From Thermogemmatispora tikiterensis (GTDB taxonomy: Bacteria > Chloroflexota > Ktedonobacteria > Ktedonobacterales > Ktedonobacteraceae), in contig NZ_MCIF01000002.1 of assembly GCF_003268475.1 (NCBI RefSeq), positions 4,033,744 through 4,097,743 on the forward strand: DNA of 64,000 nt. The letters run 5' to 3'. Every line of letters starts with the position of its first letter. Within the stretch, counting starts at the first letter, position 1. Below the pieces are notes generated by a model. That model worked only from the letters and a program-made list of their open reading frames with translations, did not search any database and was not told where the DNA came from. The translations under genes were made by a program, and so were the position numbers. Below are positions 55,628-62,842 of this stretch, in pieces.

Positions 55628-56231
55628 GTGGAGCTGCTCCACCGCAACCCGTGTGCAGCGGGCTGCTGGCGATGTCTCCCCGAACCGGACGTGCACCTTT
55701 CGATGCATCCGGCTCTCCAGAGGTCTGGAGCCAGTCCAAGCGCTAGACGCCAGTTGGCCTCGCGCGTGAGGCAGACCTCCTGCATCCCTTCCCCGTGTCT
55801 CAGGCATTACCCTGAGCCTTTGAGTACTATGGATGCTCCGTCGCCATGCACCTTACGGTGTTTAGGCGATCCCCCAGTTGCACTTCTGCTCCGCTCCGGG
55901 TTTAGGTGCCTCGTTCGTCGCCGCGCTCGCCTGGGCGCTGTCCGTACCCTTGGCGAGAGCCTCGCTGGAGAAGCGGTTGCCAGCCCTCCAAATTACGACT
56001 GACAATCCAGCGAAGCGGGCAACTGAGGTTCAAGCAATCCAGCCTTCACCATGCCCGGCCTAGCTGCCCGGCGTGTAGCCATCCGCTAGCTGGGGAGTGG
56101 ACCGCCGGACTTTTCGACCATGCTGTTGTCCCTGCCCCCTTTCGGGAGCCAGGTGAGGTCGTGCTTTAATCACACCCGCTTCAGTGATGTTGCGCTACCG
56201 CAACAGGAACAGAAGCACCACAGGGGCGCAC
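55628..56231 (-). mobile_element. ORF-less group II intron in tRNA-Trp
   Basis: A 604-nt intron with 5' end GTGCG (56231-56227) and 3' end AC (55629-55628). Domain V (55715-55682) is 34 nt with the AGC triad at its positions 2-4, a GAAA loop, a two-base CG bulge and fully paired stems. A domain VI follows (55681-55630) with a distal stem GCAGCCCG/CGGGTTGC and an A eight bases from the 3' end that could be the branch point. EBS1 TTTGGAG (55992-55986) pairs perfectly with exon CTCCAAA (56238-56232). A CCGCT at 56018-56014, 21 bases 5' of EBS1, may be EBS2. Domain IV is short; no reverse transcriptase or LAGLIDADG frame exists, so a maturase would have to act in trans. Confidence 0.93.
55682..55715 (-). 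ncRNA. Group II intron domain V
   Basis: The catalytic hairpin of the intron. Lower stem GAGCCGGA/TCCGGTTC of eight pairs includes one G-U. The bulge CG and the upper stem TGCATC/GGTGCA follow, closed by GAAA. Length of 34 nt equals the family standard. All residues that contact catalytic metals in known introns have their usual identity. Confidence 0.93.
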
Positions 56232-56274
56232 TTTGGAGACCGCTGCTCTACCGATTGAGCTACACCCCTGTACA

Positions 56275-56296
56275 CAGGCCACAGAACTGTGGCCTG
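56275..56296. repeat. 22-bp perfect palindrome between the two tRNAs
   Basis: CAGGCCACAG, AA, CTGTGGCCTG; the inner arm overlaps the encoded CCA of tRNA-Ser. In the RNA it is a stable hairpin that could direct processing between tRNA-Ser and tRNA-Trp. Confidence 0.6.
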
Positions 56297-56385
56297 GCGG
56301 AGAGGGTGGGATTCGAACCCACGAGGGACTTTTGATCCCTAGCGGTTTAGCAAACCGCCGCACTAGGCCTCTATGCGACCTCTCC
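56295..56385 (-). tRNA. tRNA-Ser(GCT)
   Basis: A class II tRNA of 91 nt including encoded CCA. The acceptor GGAGAGG (56385-56379) pairs with CCTCTCC. The anticodon arm is CGGTTTGCTAAACCG, with anticodon GCT. A long variable arm (AGGGATCAAAAGTCCCT) and T-arm GTGGGTTCGAATCCCAC follow. Discriminator G is present. It lies first in the tRNA-Ser/tRNA-Trp transcript. Confidence 0.96.
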
Positions 56386-56717
56386 TTGTTGGTTCATGGC
56401 TCCTTTGCGATTGTCATCACAAGGATACTCCACTTCTTGTGACTTGTCAAGTCCCTCTTCGGCTCTCCAGGCGGGCTGTCCTGCCCGTCTCTCGTGCCCA
56501 GAATCAAGTCGCCCGTTGGGGTTGGTGGCAAGGGGGCCCTGGCGTCCGCTCTCTGGCGTTTGCGGGCGTAAGTACCAGGAATTTTGGATGGTCATGCTGC
56601 ACACTGTACGAAGTGGTGAGTATACTTAATATTGTCGGCAAGAATTGCAAGAAACGCACGATGCTGAGCTGATTGTGAGTGCCCAGCGCGAACTGGTAAA
56701 GAGAGGATAGCGAAGCG
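56386..56717. other. Divergent spacer between tRNA-Ser and the PP2C gene
   Basis: 332 bases holding the tRNA promoter (56422-56450, minus). TATACTTAATATT near 56619 may be part of the PP2C promoter. No gene. Confidence 0.45.
56422..56450 (-). promoter_or_regulatory. Sigma-70-type promoter of the tRNA-Ser/tRNA-Trp unit
   Basis: A perfect -35 TTGACA (56450-56445), a 17-base spacer and -10 TATCCT (56427-56422) on the minus strand, with a start about 30 bases before tRNA-Ser. The spacing is optimal. Confidence 0.8.
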
Positions 56718-58259
56718 ATGCTGGGGCAATTCAACATCGGCTACGGGGTCCGCCAGATTCCGCTGCCCGCGCGGGCGCTGGGATGGTTCTGTGCCCTGGC
56801 TGTGCTGATCTGGGTTTCGGGCGGCTTCCCTCCCCATGCCTGGCTGCTGCTCTGGCAGTCGCTCCAACAGCTTCCAGCGCTGTGGGCGGCCCGCGGCCCC
56901 GCTCTTCTGCTCCCTGTATTGGGACTGGTCATCCTGGCCCTGCTCCTGGCCGCGGCCTGGATAGGGCTGTTGCTCGCTGGCTGGCGCCTCTTACGGACCT
57001 GCTGGTACTCCTGGCAGGAGCGCCAGTTGCTCAAGCATGAGCTTAAGCAGCTGCGCGAGGCCGAGGTCCAGGCAACGCGTGCTGTGAAGCGCTATCGTCC
57101 CGGCGGTGGGGGACGGTCCCGTTCGCAACCATTGTCGACCTCCCGCCCGCTGGCTCCCACCTCTGGCTCTCCCGACTTGCTGACGCGCCCGCTGGCCTCT
57201 GTCTCTGGTCCCTCTCCCTCTGCTGAGCCAAATGCAGCCCCCTCCCTGGAAGCGCGACGTGCTCTTTGGGCTAATTTCCCCACCCAGGTTGACCTCTCTC
57301 TCTCGTCACCGCCTGCTCTCTCCGCGCTGATGGCTGCCCCTGTCGAGGAGCAGCTCGCTTTTCCCTCTCCTGCGGAGGCTCAGGCCCTTGAGACCCCCAC
57401 ACCCAACTGGCCAGCGCCAGCCGGGAAAAGGGCTGAGGAACGACGTACAGAGACGCTGGCGAGCCTGCCGTCGAAAGGAACGCTGGTCATCCGTATGGGA
57501 GCCGTTACTGATCCCGGCCTCAAACGCAAGCATAAGCCGAATGAGGACAATCTGGTGGCTATTCAGCAGCAGCGGACTCATAGCGGCCAGACCTTTGGTC
57601 TCTGTGTGGTGGCTGATGGAATGGGGGGCCATTCCAATGGCCGTGAGGCGAGCCGCCTGGTGGTAGAGACCTTCTGCGAGCTGGCGCTGCCTGCGCTGAC
57701 CAATTCGGTCGAGAATGACGAAACCTTCTTGACCGGCATTCTGGTTGACGCCCTGCAACATGCTAATCTGAAGCTTTATCAGCGGAATCGCGCTGAGAAG
57801 GCCGACATGGGAACAACGGTGACCGCGGCCCTTCTCCTCGATAGTACCGCTTATGTGTTGAATGTGGGCGATAGTCGGACATATCTCTATCGCCCGGCAA
57901 CGGGCCTGACCCAGGTAACGCAGGATCACTCGGTGGTGGCCCGCTTATTGAGTGCGGGGTCTATTTCTCGCGAGGATGTCTATCGACATCCGCAGCGCAA
58001 TCAGATTTATCGTTGCCTGGGAGATCGGGCCTCGGTCGAGGTCGATGTCTTTGCTGTGCCTTTGCTGCGAGGCGATAAGCTGCTCCTGTGTTCTGATGGC
58101 CTGTGGGAGATGGTGCGCGACCCTCAGATTGAGCATCTCCTGGGCCTCACTGCTGATCCTGTGACGATCTGCCAGTGCTTGCTTCAGGCAGCACTCGATG
58201 GCGGCGGTGACGATAATGTGAGTGTGATCGTGGTTGAGGTGCTGCAGATCGCTGCCTGA
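56718..58259 (+). CDS. Membrane PP2C-family protein phosphatase
   Basis: A 513-residue protein with two N-terminal transmembrane helices (about 20-45 and 65-95), a Pro/Ser-rich linker (about 115-250) and a PP2C/Stp1-like catalytic domain (about 255-512). The metal Asp residues are in KPNEDNL, VVADGMGGHSNG and GGGDDNVSVIVVEV; GDSRTYLYR and TQDHSVVARLLSAG are also conserved. It would dephosphorylate Ser/Thr residues and could oppose kinases like the one at 22113. GAGAGGA precedes ATG 56718 by about ten bases. Confidence 0.9.
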   Translation: MLGQFNIGYGVRQIPLPARALGWFCALAVLIWVSGGFPPHAWLLLWQSLQQLPALWAARGPALLLPVLGLVILALLLAAAWIGLLLAGWRLLRTCWYSWQERQLLKHELKQLREAEVQATRAVKRYRPGGGGRSRSQPLSTSRPLAPTSGSPDLLTRPLASVSGPSPSAEPNAAPSLEARRALWANFPTQVDLSLSSPPALSALMAAPVEEQLAFPSPAEAQALETPTPNWPAPAGKRAEERRTETLASLPSKGTLVIRMGAVTDPGLKRKHKPNEDNLVAIQQQRTHSGQTFGLCVVADGMGGHSNGREASRLVVETFCELALPALTNSVENDETFLTGILVDALQHANLKLYQRNRAEKADMGTTVTAALLLDSTAYVLNVGDSRTYLYRPATGLTQVTQDHSVVARLLSAGSISREDVYRHPQRNQIYRCLGDRASVEVDVFAVPLLRGDKLLLCSDGLWEMVRDPQIEHLLGLTADPVTICQCLLQAALDGGGDDNVSVIVVEVLQIAA

Positions 58260-58609
58260 AGTCGGACTGGTCCACTTGTCCCCTGCGGCAGGCTCGTGTG
58301 GCCTCCATTATCTGTCTGCCTGCCCGTCCGCCAGTCCGCCCGCTATCCTCGAGGTCTTTCTCCTGCTGGCTTGCTCCCTGCTCGGTTTCACTGGAACTGT
58401 TGGGGGGCGACTGGACCTGTCTCCGCTCGACGAGGGGATACGCTCGATGGCGAGGATAGAATAGAGATAGCTGCCAGTGGATGGCCTGGGCTGGTCTGAG
58501 GTGGCTGTGCTCTGCCCGGGCTCTCCTGGTTCTGGCTGCTGATGGGAAGGCACGGATGACAAGGCTCTTTTGCCTGGAGCGCTTGGTGCTCGCGAGCGGA
58601 GAACGAGCG
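58260..58609. other. Spacer between PP2C and DUF72 genes
   Basis: 350 bases. Several short frames exist, none with a start site. No RNA motif, palindrome or repeat of note. Confidence 0.4.
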
Positions 58610-59377
58610 ATGACGATCTGGATTGGTACCTCTGGCTGGCTCTATCCGCACTGGGTGGGCCGCTTCTATCCGCCTGATTTGCCGCCGCAGGAGTATCTAC
58701 CGTATTATGCCCGGCATTTTGCCACGGTGGAAATTAACAGGAGCTTCTATCGCCTGCCCCCGCGTTCGCAGTTTGCCCTTTGGGCTGAGCAGGTGAGGTT
58801 CCATCCGCGTTTTCGCTTTGCGGTCAAGGCCAGTCGCTATCTGACGCATATGAAGAAGCTGCGCGATGCGGCTGAACCACAGGCGCGTCTGCTGGAGGCG
58901 GCGCGCGGTTTGGGTCAGCGTCTGGGCCCGCTGCTGTACCAGCTTCCGCCTCACTGGAAGAGCGACCTGGGGCGTCTGGAGGACTTTCTCCATTTGCTGC
59001 CGCCTGGACTGGCGGTAGCTTTTGAGTTTCGTGACCCTTCCTGGTTGCAGGGGAGCGAGGGTGAGCGCTTGTGCACTTTGTTGGCCGGGGCCGGCTGTGC
59101 CCTGGTGCTGGCAGTCGGGGGGGAACTGCCCACGCCGGTGGATCTGCCGGCCACAGCGGCCTTTCGCTATCTGCGCTTCCACAGTGGGCAGGCTGGCCCT
59201 TGCTTCAGTGAGGCGGAGCTGGCTTTCTGGGCCGAGTGGTTGAGCAGGGAGGCGAGAGAGGGGCGTGAGTGCTATGCCTATTTCAATAATGATAGCGAAG
59301 GATATGCCCTGCGCAATGCCGCGCGTCTGCGCGAGCTGGTTACTGGTCGTCTGGGCGTCGGGGCGGTGGCCTTCTAG
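58610..59377 (+). CDS. DUF72 domain-containing protein
   Basis: A 255-residue TIM-barrel protein. IWIGTSGWLYPHWVGRFYP and FATVEINRSFYRLPPR at the N-terminus and FNNDSEGYALRNAARLREL at the end are DUF72 (YecE) signatures. It is a soluble cytoplasmic protein of unknown function, sometimes linked to DNA-repair or Fe-S neighbours. GGAG eight bases upstream sets ATG 58610; the open frame from 58481 is not used. Confidence 0.88.
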   Translation: MTIWIGTSGWLYPHWVGRFYPPDLPPQEYLPYYARHFATVEINRSFYRLPPRSQFALWAEQVRFHPRFRFAVKASRYLTHMKKLRDAAEPQARLLEAARGLGQRLGPLLYQLPPHWKSDLGRLEDFLHLLPPGLAVAFEFRDPSWLQGSEGERLCTLLAGAGCALVLAVGGELPTPVDLPATAAFRYLRFHSGQAGPCFSEAELAFWAEWLSREAREGRECYAYFNNDSEGYALRNAARLRELVTGRLGVGAVAF

Positions 59378-59487
59378 GGTGCCACTGCCGGCTGGCGTGG
59401 CTTCTGTCCCGGAACAGCGACCACTCTGGGTTGACAGCCAGGCAACCTCTTGCATATACTTCCTCTGCCAGCAGTGAATCGTGCGAC

Positions 59488-59762
59488 GCATCAGGTGGCC
59501 GGAAATGCCTGCGCTCATTTCCGGCAGAATAGGGAAGCCGGTGAGAATCCGGCGCAGTCGCGCTACTGTGACTGGCGAGCACCTTGGCGACCCGTCCGCT
59601 CGCTCTCCGCTGCGGGCGGGTGCGCGTCGATTAGTGAACAAGCCACTGTTCCTGTGCGGGCCTGCGTAAGGGCAAAGCTGCGTAAGTCTGCGGGCCAGGC
59701 CGGGGAATGGGAAGGTGCGTCAAGGTGCGCTTGAGCCAGAAGCCAGGAGACCTGCCTGATGC
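59488..59762 (+). promoter_or_regulatory. Cobalamin riboswitch
   Basis: The characteristic order is GGGAAGCCGGTGAGAATCC (59532-59550), GCGCTACTGTGAC (59560-59572), AAGCCACTG (59640-59648) and the B12 box AGCCAGGAGACCTGCC (59741-59756). P1 is GCATCAGG (59488-59495) with CCTGATGC (59755-59762). It represses the gene downstream when adenosylcobalamin is abundant. The next gene, at 59921, encodes a BtuF-like binding protein, so the substrate is probably cobalamin. Confidence 0.93.
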
Positions 59763-59920
59763 CAGTGGCCCATGTTCCTTCGCGTCAAAGGAGCAGGCGT
59801 ACTATCAACCACCAAACCGAGCTGACCCGCTGCTTCTCCGGTCCTTTTGTGTTGTGGTTGCGCCCCCTCTACGCGAGGTGACAATGGACGGTTATCTTTT
59901 GCTGTGGAGGAGTGAGTTTT
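59763..59920 (+). promoter_or_regulatory. Leader after the cobalamin riboswitch
   Basis: A 158-base stretch with CAACCAC (59806-59812) complementary to GTGGTTG (59854-59860) as a possible switching hairpin, and the ribosome site GGAGG at 59906-59910. No T-run is present; control could be at translation start. Confidence 0.4.
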
Positions 59921-60904
59921 ATGCGCATCCGTGTCATCTCCAGATGGTTTTTCCCTTGTTTGTTAGTTCTGTGCTTCCTCTTACTTGCTGCCTGTGGACA
60001 GAGTCAGAATGGCGGCAGCGCGGCGCAGCCAAGTCCCACGCCGACGGTAGTGCGCGATATCTACGGCACTCCGGTGGTCTTCCCAAAGACGGCCCCGCAG
60101 CGTCTTATTTCCCTAGTGCCGAGCATGAGCGAGATTCTGGCCGCCCTCCACCTGGAGAGCCGTATTGTGGCGGTCGACTATTATACGGACTACCCGACGC
60201 AACTGACCCGTCTTCCACGTATCTCGGATGCCAACGGCGACTATAATGTAGAGCGCATTGTGGCTCTGCATCCCGATCTGGTGCTTAGCTCTGGCGGTCT
60301 CACAGAGAAGTACGATGCGCAGCTGACACGCCTGGGCTTGCACGTGGTTGATTTGCCAGACAATACCATTGCTCTGATGCTGGCTGAGATTCAGACGGTG
60401 GGGCGTCTGACCTTCACTGAGAACACGGCGGATGCGCTGGTCAAGCAGCTCCAGCAGCGCATCGCTCAGATCCGCCAGGCGGTGAAGGGGACCACGCCGC
60501 CGACGGTGATGCTGGAGGCCGACGATAGCACTCCTGGCAAGCCTTATGTCTTTGGGGGTGGTACGTTTGGCGACGAGCTGCTCCAGGATGCTAATGCGAT
60601 CAATGTCTTCCACAACAATACGAGCAATGGCGGCTATCCCCAGGTCACTGATGAGGCGGTGATCCGCGCCAATCCTCAATATATTATCCTCACCGAGGAC
60701 CCGCGCTATGGTGGCGATCCACAGCTGGTCTATCGCCGCCCTAACTGGGGCCAGATTACCGCCCTCAAGTTACACCATGTCTATCATCTCAATACGGATC
60801 TGATGCAGCGTCCGGGGCCGCGCCTCGTTGATGGTCTGCAGTGTCTGGCCCAGCTGCTGCATCCTGCAGTCTTTAGTGGCTCCTTGCCGGCCTATTGCCA
60901 GTAA
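59921..60904 (+). CDS. BtuF-like cobalamin-binding lipoprotein
   Basis: A 327-residue substrate-binding protein of the BtuF/FhuD (cluster A-II) class. The signal peptide ends in a lipobox (LLLAACG), so the mature protein is lipid-anchored. RLISLVPSMSEILAALHLESRIVAVDYY and VERIVALHPDLVLSSGG are family patterns. ATG 59921 has GGAGG ten bases upstream; GTG 59912 is less likely. The cobalamin riboswitch makes cobalamin or cobinamide the best substrate. No BtuC/BtuD genes lie downstream, so these must be elsewhere. Confidence 0.86.
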   Translation: MRIRVISRWFFPCLLVLCFLLLAACGQSQNGGSAAQPSPTPTVVRDIYGTPVVFPKTAPQRLISLVPSMSEILAALHLESRIVAVDYYTDYPTQLTRLPRISDANGDYNVERIVALHPDLVLSSGGLTEKYDAQLTRLGLHVVDLPDNTIALMLAEIQTVGRLTFTENTADALVKQLQQRIAQIRQAVKGTTPPTVMLEADDSTPGKPYVFGGGTFGDELLQDANAINVFHNNTSNGGYPQVTDEAVIRANPQYIILTEDPRYGGDPQLVYRRPNWGQITALKLHHVYHLNTDLMQRPGPRLVDGLQCLAQLLHPAVFSGSLPAYCQ

Positions 60905-61209
60905 GGGAGAGGAGGCGGGCAGGGCAGGGCGGAACAGAGCAGAGCAGCACAGCACAGCACAGATGGAAGGCTAGGGCGGATAACGATAGGAGGTGGGTGA
61001 TGATAATCAGGGACTTCTGGTCTCTCGAATTAGCGACGAATACCCCTTACCTGGGCAGGTGCCGACCCTTACACTGGAAAGAGGCATAGGCTCCCTGCTG
61101 GGGAGCGAAGGTCGTCCGTCGCCGGTGTCCGGGTGCCCGTGGCAAGCTGTCCGTTGGCTATCGCTGGCGACGTAGTGATGGAAGAAAGAAGAGAGGAGTC
61201 CTGATCACC
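60905..61209. other. Spacer after the BtuF-like gene, AGCAC repeats
   Basis: 305 bases. Tandem AGCAC pentamers occur at about 60936-60961, after AGGGC/GAGCA units. GAGGAG at about 61193-61198 is the ribosome site of the next gene. Confidence 0.45.
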
Positions 61210-61635
61210 ATGCGCATTCGGCACGTGACTCGGGCGAGCGGGCAGTCGGGACGTGGCAGAGCGACGCGCTCAAAGGCTGACGCGGCCCAGGCCAGTGCGC
61301 CGGGGCAGGGCTGGCAGCCCACGTCTCTGCCAGATAGGGGGACCGGGTGGCGGCCCTGGCTGGGCGAGCGCGAGTACGATGATGAGCGCTATCTGCGGCC
61401 CGCGCTGCCTCGCAGGCGACATTCCTCTCCTGCCAGGGTTGGACCGGACGAACCGGGGACGCCTGATGAGCCACAGGCGTGCCCCGCTAAAAGGGAGGTG
61501 TCCGGGCCGGATCTGGCAGCTGTGGTCGAGCAGGAGCGTGCGGAGCGGCTGGCGGTGCTGAAGACGCGTGTTGCCGCGGGTACGTACGAGGTTGATAGTG
61601 TCGCGCTGGCCCGCAGGATGCTGGGCTATCACTAG
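61210..61635 (+). CDS. FlgM-like anti-sigma domain protein
   Basis: A 141-residue protein. The first about 100 residues are low-complexity, rich in Gly, Pro and Arg. The C-terminal about 35 residues (QERAERLAVLKTRVAAG, then TYEVDSVALARRML) follow the pattern of FlgM, the anti-sigma-28 factor. FlgM binds FliA, but no flagellar gene is in the window, so it may act on another sigma factor. GAGGAG precedes ATG 61210 by about eleven bases. Confidence 0.6.
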   Translation: MRIRHVTRASGQSGRGRATRSKADAAQASAPGQGWQPTSLPDRGTGWRPWLGEREYDDERYLRPALPRRRHSSPARVGPDEPGTPDEPQACPAKREVSGPDLAAVVEQERAERLAVLKTRVAAGTYEVDSVALARRMLGYH

Positions 61636-62019
61636 GGACGGCTGAGCGCTGAGCGGCAGCCAGCGCCGGGAATGGGCTGCTCTTTCCGTATGTGTGGTGC
61701 GATCCCGTGGGGAAGCTGCGACGTGGTCGGGCATGGTGGGGAGCGTACCGGGCCAGCCCCTGGCCCTGGGGGCGGACTTGCTGGCCCAAGATCGGCCAGC
61801 GAGAGGTCCGCCAGGCCAGGCGGGGGTGGGAAGGTCTGGACGCTCTCCTTTTTTGGCAGTGGCAGGGGCTGGACCTCCTCGGCTATACTCTTCTAGAGTA
61901 CCGGCAGGTCTGTAACACGTAAGAGAGGCCACTCTTACGGGTTTGCGTGACCTCGCTCCATTGAGTTTGTTGTTCCCGTTGTTCGTCAGGTTCCTCGCAA
62001 GGAAAAATGGGAGGTACCT
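61636..62019. other. Spacer before the pterin dehydratase gene
   Basis: 384 bases. A tryptophan-rich 76-codon frame (61692-61922) has no ribosome site and I leave it unannotated. GTAACACGTAAGAGAGGCC ... CTCTTACGGG near 61911-61941 contains the dyad GTAAGAG/CTCTTAC, which could be an operator or terminator. GGGAGG at 62009-62014 serves the next gene. Confidence 0.45.
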
Positions 62020-62382
62020 ATGCAGGATTTGGCTCAGATGCGCTGTGTACCCTGCCGTGGCGGCGAACCGGCTTTGTCAGATGCGGAAATCAATAACTTG
62101 CTATCTCAGCTCCCAGGCTGGCAGGTGGTCGAGGTGGATGGGATCAAGCGCATCGAAAAGACTTTCCACTTTGATAACTTTGCCCACGCTCTGGCTTTCA
62201 CGAATGCGGTCGGTGCACTCGCTGAGGAACAGGATCATCATCCGCAGCTCGTGACTGAGTGGGGGCAGGTGAAGGTCGCCTTCTGGACTCACGCGGTGGG
62301 TGGGTTGCATCAAAATGACTTTATTATGGCGGCCAAAACTGAGGCGGCTTTTGCTCAGGCCGAAGGTCGCAAGACGTCTTAG
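62020..62382 (+). CDS. Pterin-4a-carbinolamine dehydratase
   Basis: A 120-residue PCD/DCoH family protein. LSDAEINNLLSQLPGWQVV and the active-site EEQDHHPQLVTEWGQVKV (the three-residue His cluster is DHHP) are diagnostic. It dehydrates 4a-hydroxytetrahydrobiopterin; in bacteria lacking aromatic amino-acid hydroxylases it may act in molybdopterin metabolism. The N-terminal RCVPCRGGEPALSD is also typical of the family. GGGAGG six bases upstream fixes ATG 62020. Confidence 0.93.
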   Translation: MQDLAQMRCVPCRGGEPALSDAEINNLLSQLPGWQVVEVDGIKRIEKTFHFDNFAHALAFTNAVGALAEEQDHHPQLVTEWGQVKVAFWTHAVGGLHQNDFIMAAKTEAAFAQAEGRKTS

Positions 62383-62842
62383 GCACCTCGTCTGGCGATC
62401 CGCTGGGCTTAGAGGCGCTCAATCCCCAGCTCGTGGCACCAGCATGCGGGAGGCGCGGTCTCGGCTCGCTCACTCGACATCGACCAGAGATCGGTCTCTC
62501 GCCTTCGTGCTGGTGCCTTTGCCTCTCCTCTCTGGGCTACCTTTCTCTGCCTGCGCCAGGTACTTTTTTCCTGGTTGCTCTGTCGCCACTGCCTTTTGAC
62601 GTCGCTAAATTGACATAGTATGATATTCAAAAAGATGATATAATCCACATAGAGAGGCAGCTTATCAGTAGAGTAAATCGCATACGTGCCTGTGCATGAG
62701 GTCGAAAACGAAGGATTGGACTCCCCTGGCTGGTGCAAGCCAGCCTGGGCCTGACAGTGGCCAAGGCAAGGATAGCCAGCAGCGGCTCTGGCCAGTGGCC
62801 TGGTCTTGGCGGCCTGGATCGCGGTCAGGCCAGTACTCTTGG
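62383..62842. other. Spacer before the SGNH lipoprotein
   Basis: 460 bases. It includes a promoter (62596-62624) in an AT-rich block (62590-62690). The in-frame extension of the SGNH gene to 62696 lies here, but its composition argues against coding. Confidence 0.4.
62596..62624 (+). promoter_or_regulatory. Sigma-70-type promoter upstream of the SGNH lipoprotein
   Basis: TTGACG (62596-62601), a 17-base spacer and TATGAT (62619-62624). A second TTGACA (62610) and a perfect TATAAT (62639-62644) overlap it but are 23 bases apart. This is the most AT-rich stretch in the window. Confidence 0.6.

Larger units (their letters stand above)
55593..56269 (-). tRNA. tRNA-Trp(CCA), interrupted by a group II intron
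   Basis: The 5' exon 56269-56232 gives acceptor AGGGGTG, D-arm GCTC/GAGC, anticodon stem GCGGT and loop CTCCAAA. The 3' exon 55627-55593 gives ACCGC, a 5-base variable loop, T-arm GCGGG-TTCAAGT-CCTGC and acceptor CGCCCCT plus G73. Joined, they make exactly 73 nt (38 + 35) with every helix closed (one G-U pair in the acceptor and one in the T stem). The intron lies between positions 38 and 39. CCA is not encoded. Tryptophan identity comes from anticodon CCA and discriminator G73. It is 25 bases downstream of tRNA-Ser in one transcript. Confidence 0.93.

Noticed and set aside
55535-55807. Minus-strand frame inside the intron as an intron-encoded protein
   Set aside because: It runs through domains V-VI and the tRNA 3' exon and has no reverse transcriptase or maturase motif.
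55628-56231. A group I intron in the tRNA-Trp anticodon loop
   Set aside because: The 5' exon does not end in U at a suitable place and the insert does not end in G. The GTGCG/AC ends and domain V identify group II instead.
55593-56269. Two unrelated tRNA pseudogenes
   Set aside because: The halves complement each other exactly in acceptor and anticodon stems and sum to 73 nt, which would be an extraordinary coincidence.
59707-60246. 179-codon plus-strand frame
   Set aside because: It lies over the cobalamin riboswitch 3' part and the start of the BtuF-like gene in another frame, with no ribosome site.
61692-61922. 76-codon Trp-rich frame after the FlgM-like gene
   Set aside because: The frame has high GC3 but only a GTG start without a ribosome site and no recognisable family; left unannotated.
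62696-62842. 49-residue N-terminal extension of the SGNH lipoprotein
   Set aside because: It would bury the signal peptide and lipobox inside the protein; the ATG at 62843 fits secretion.
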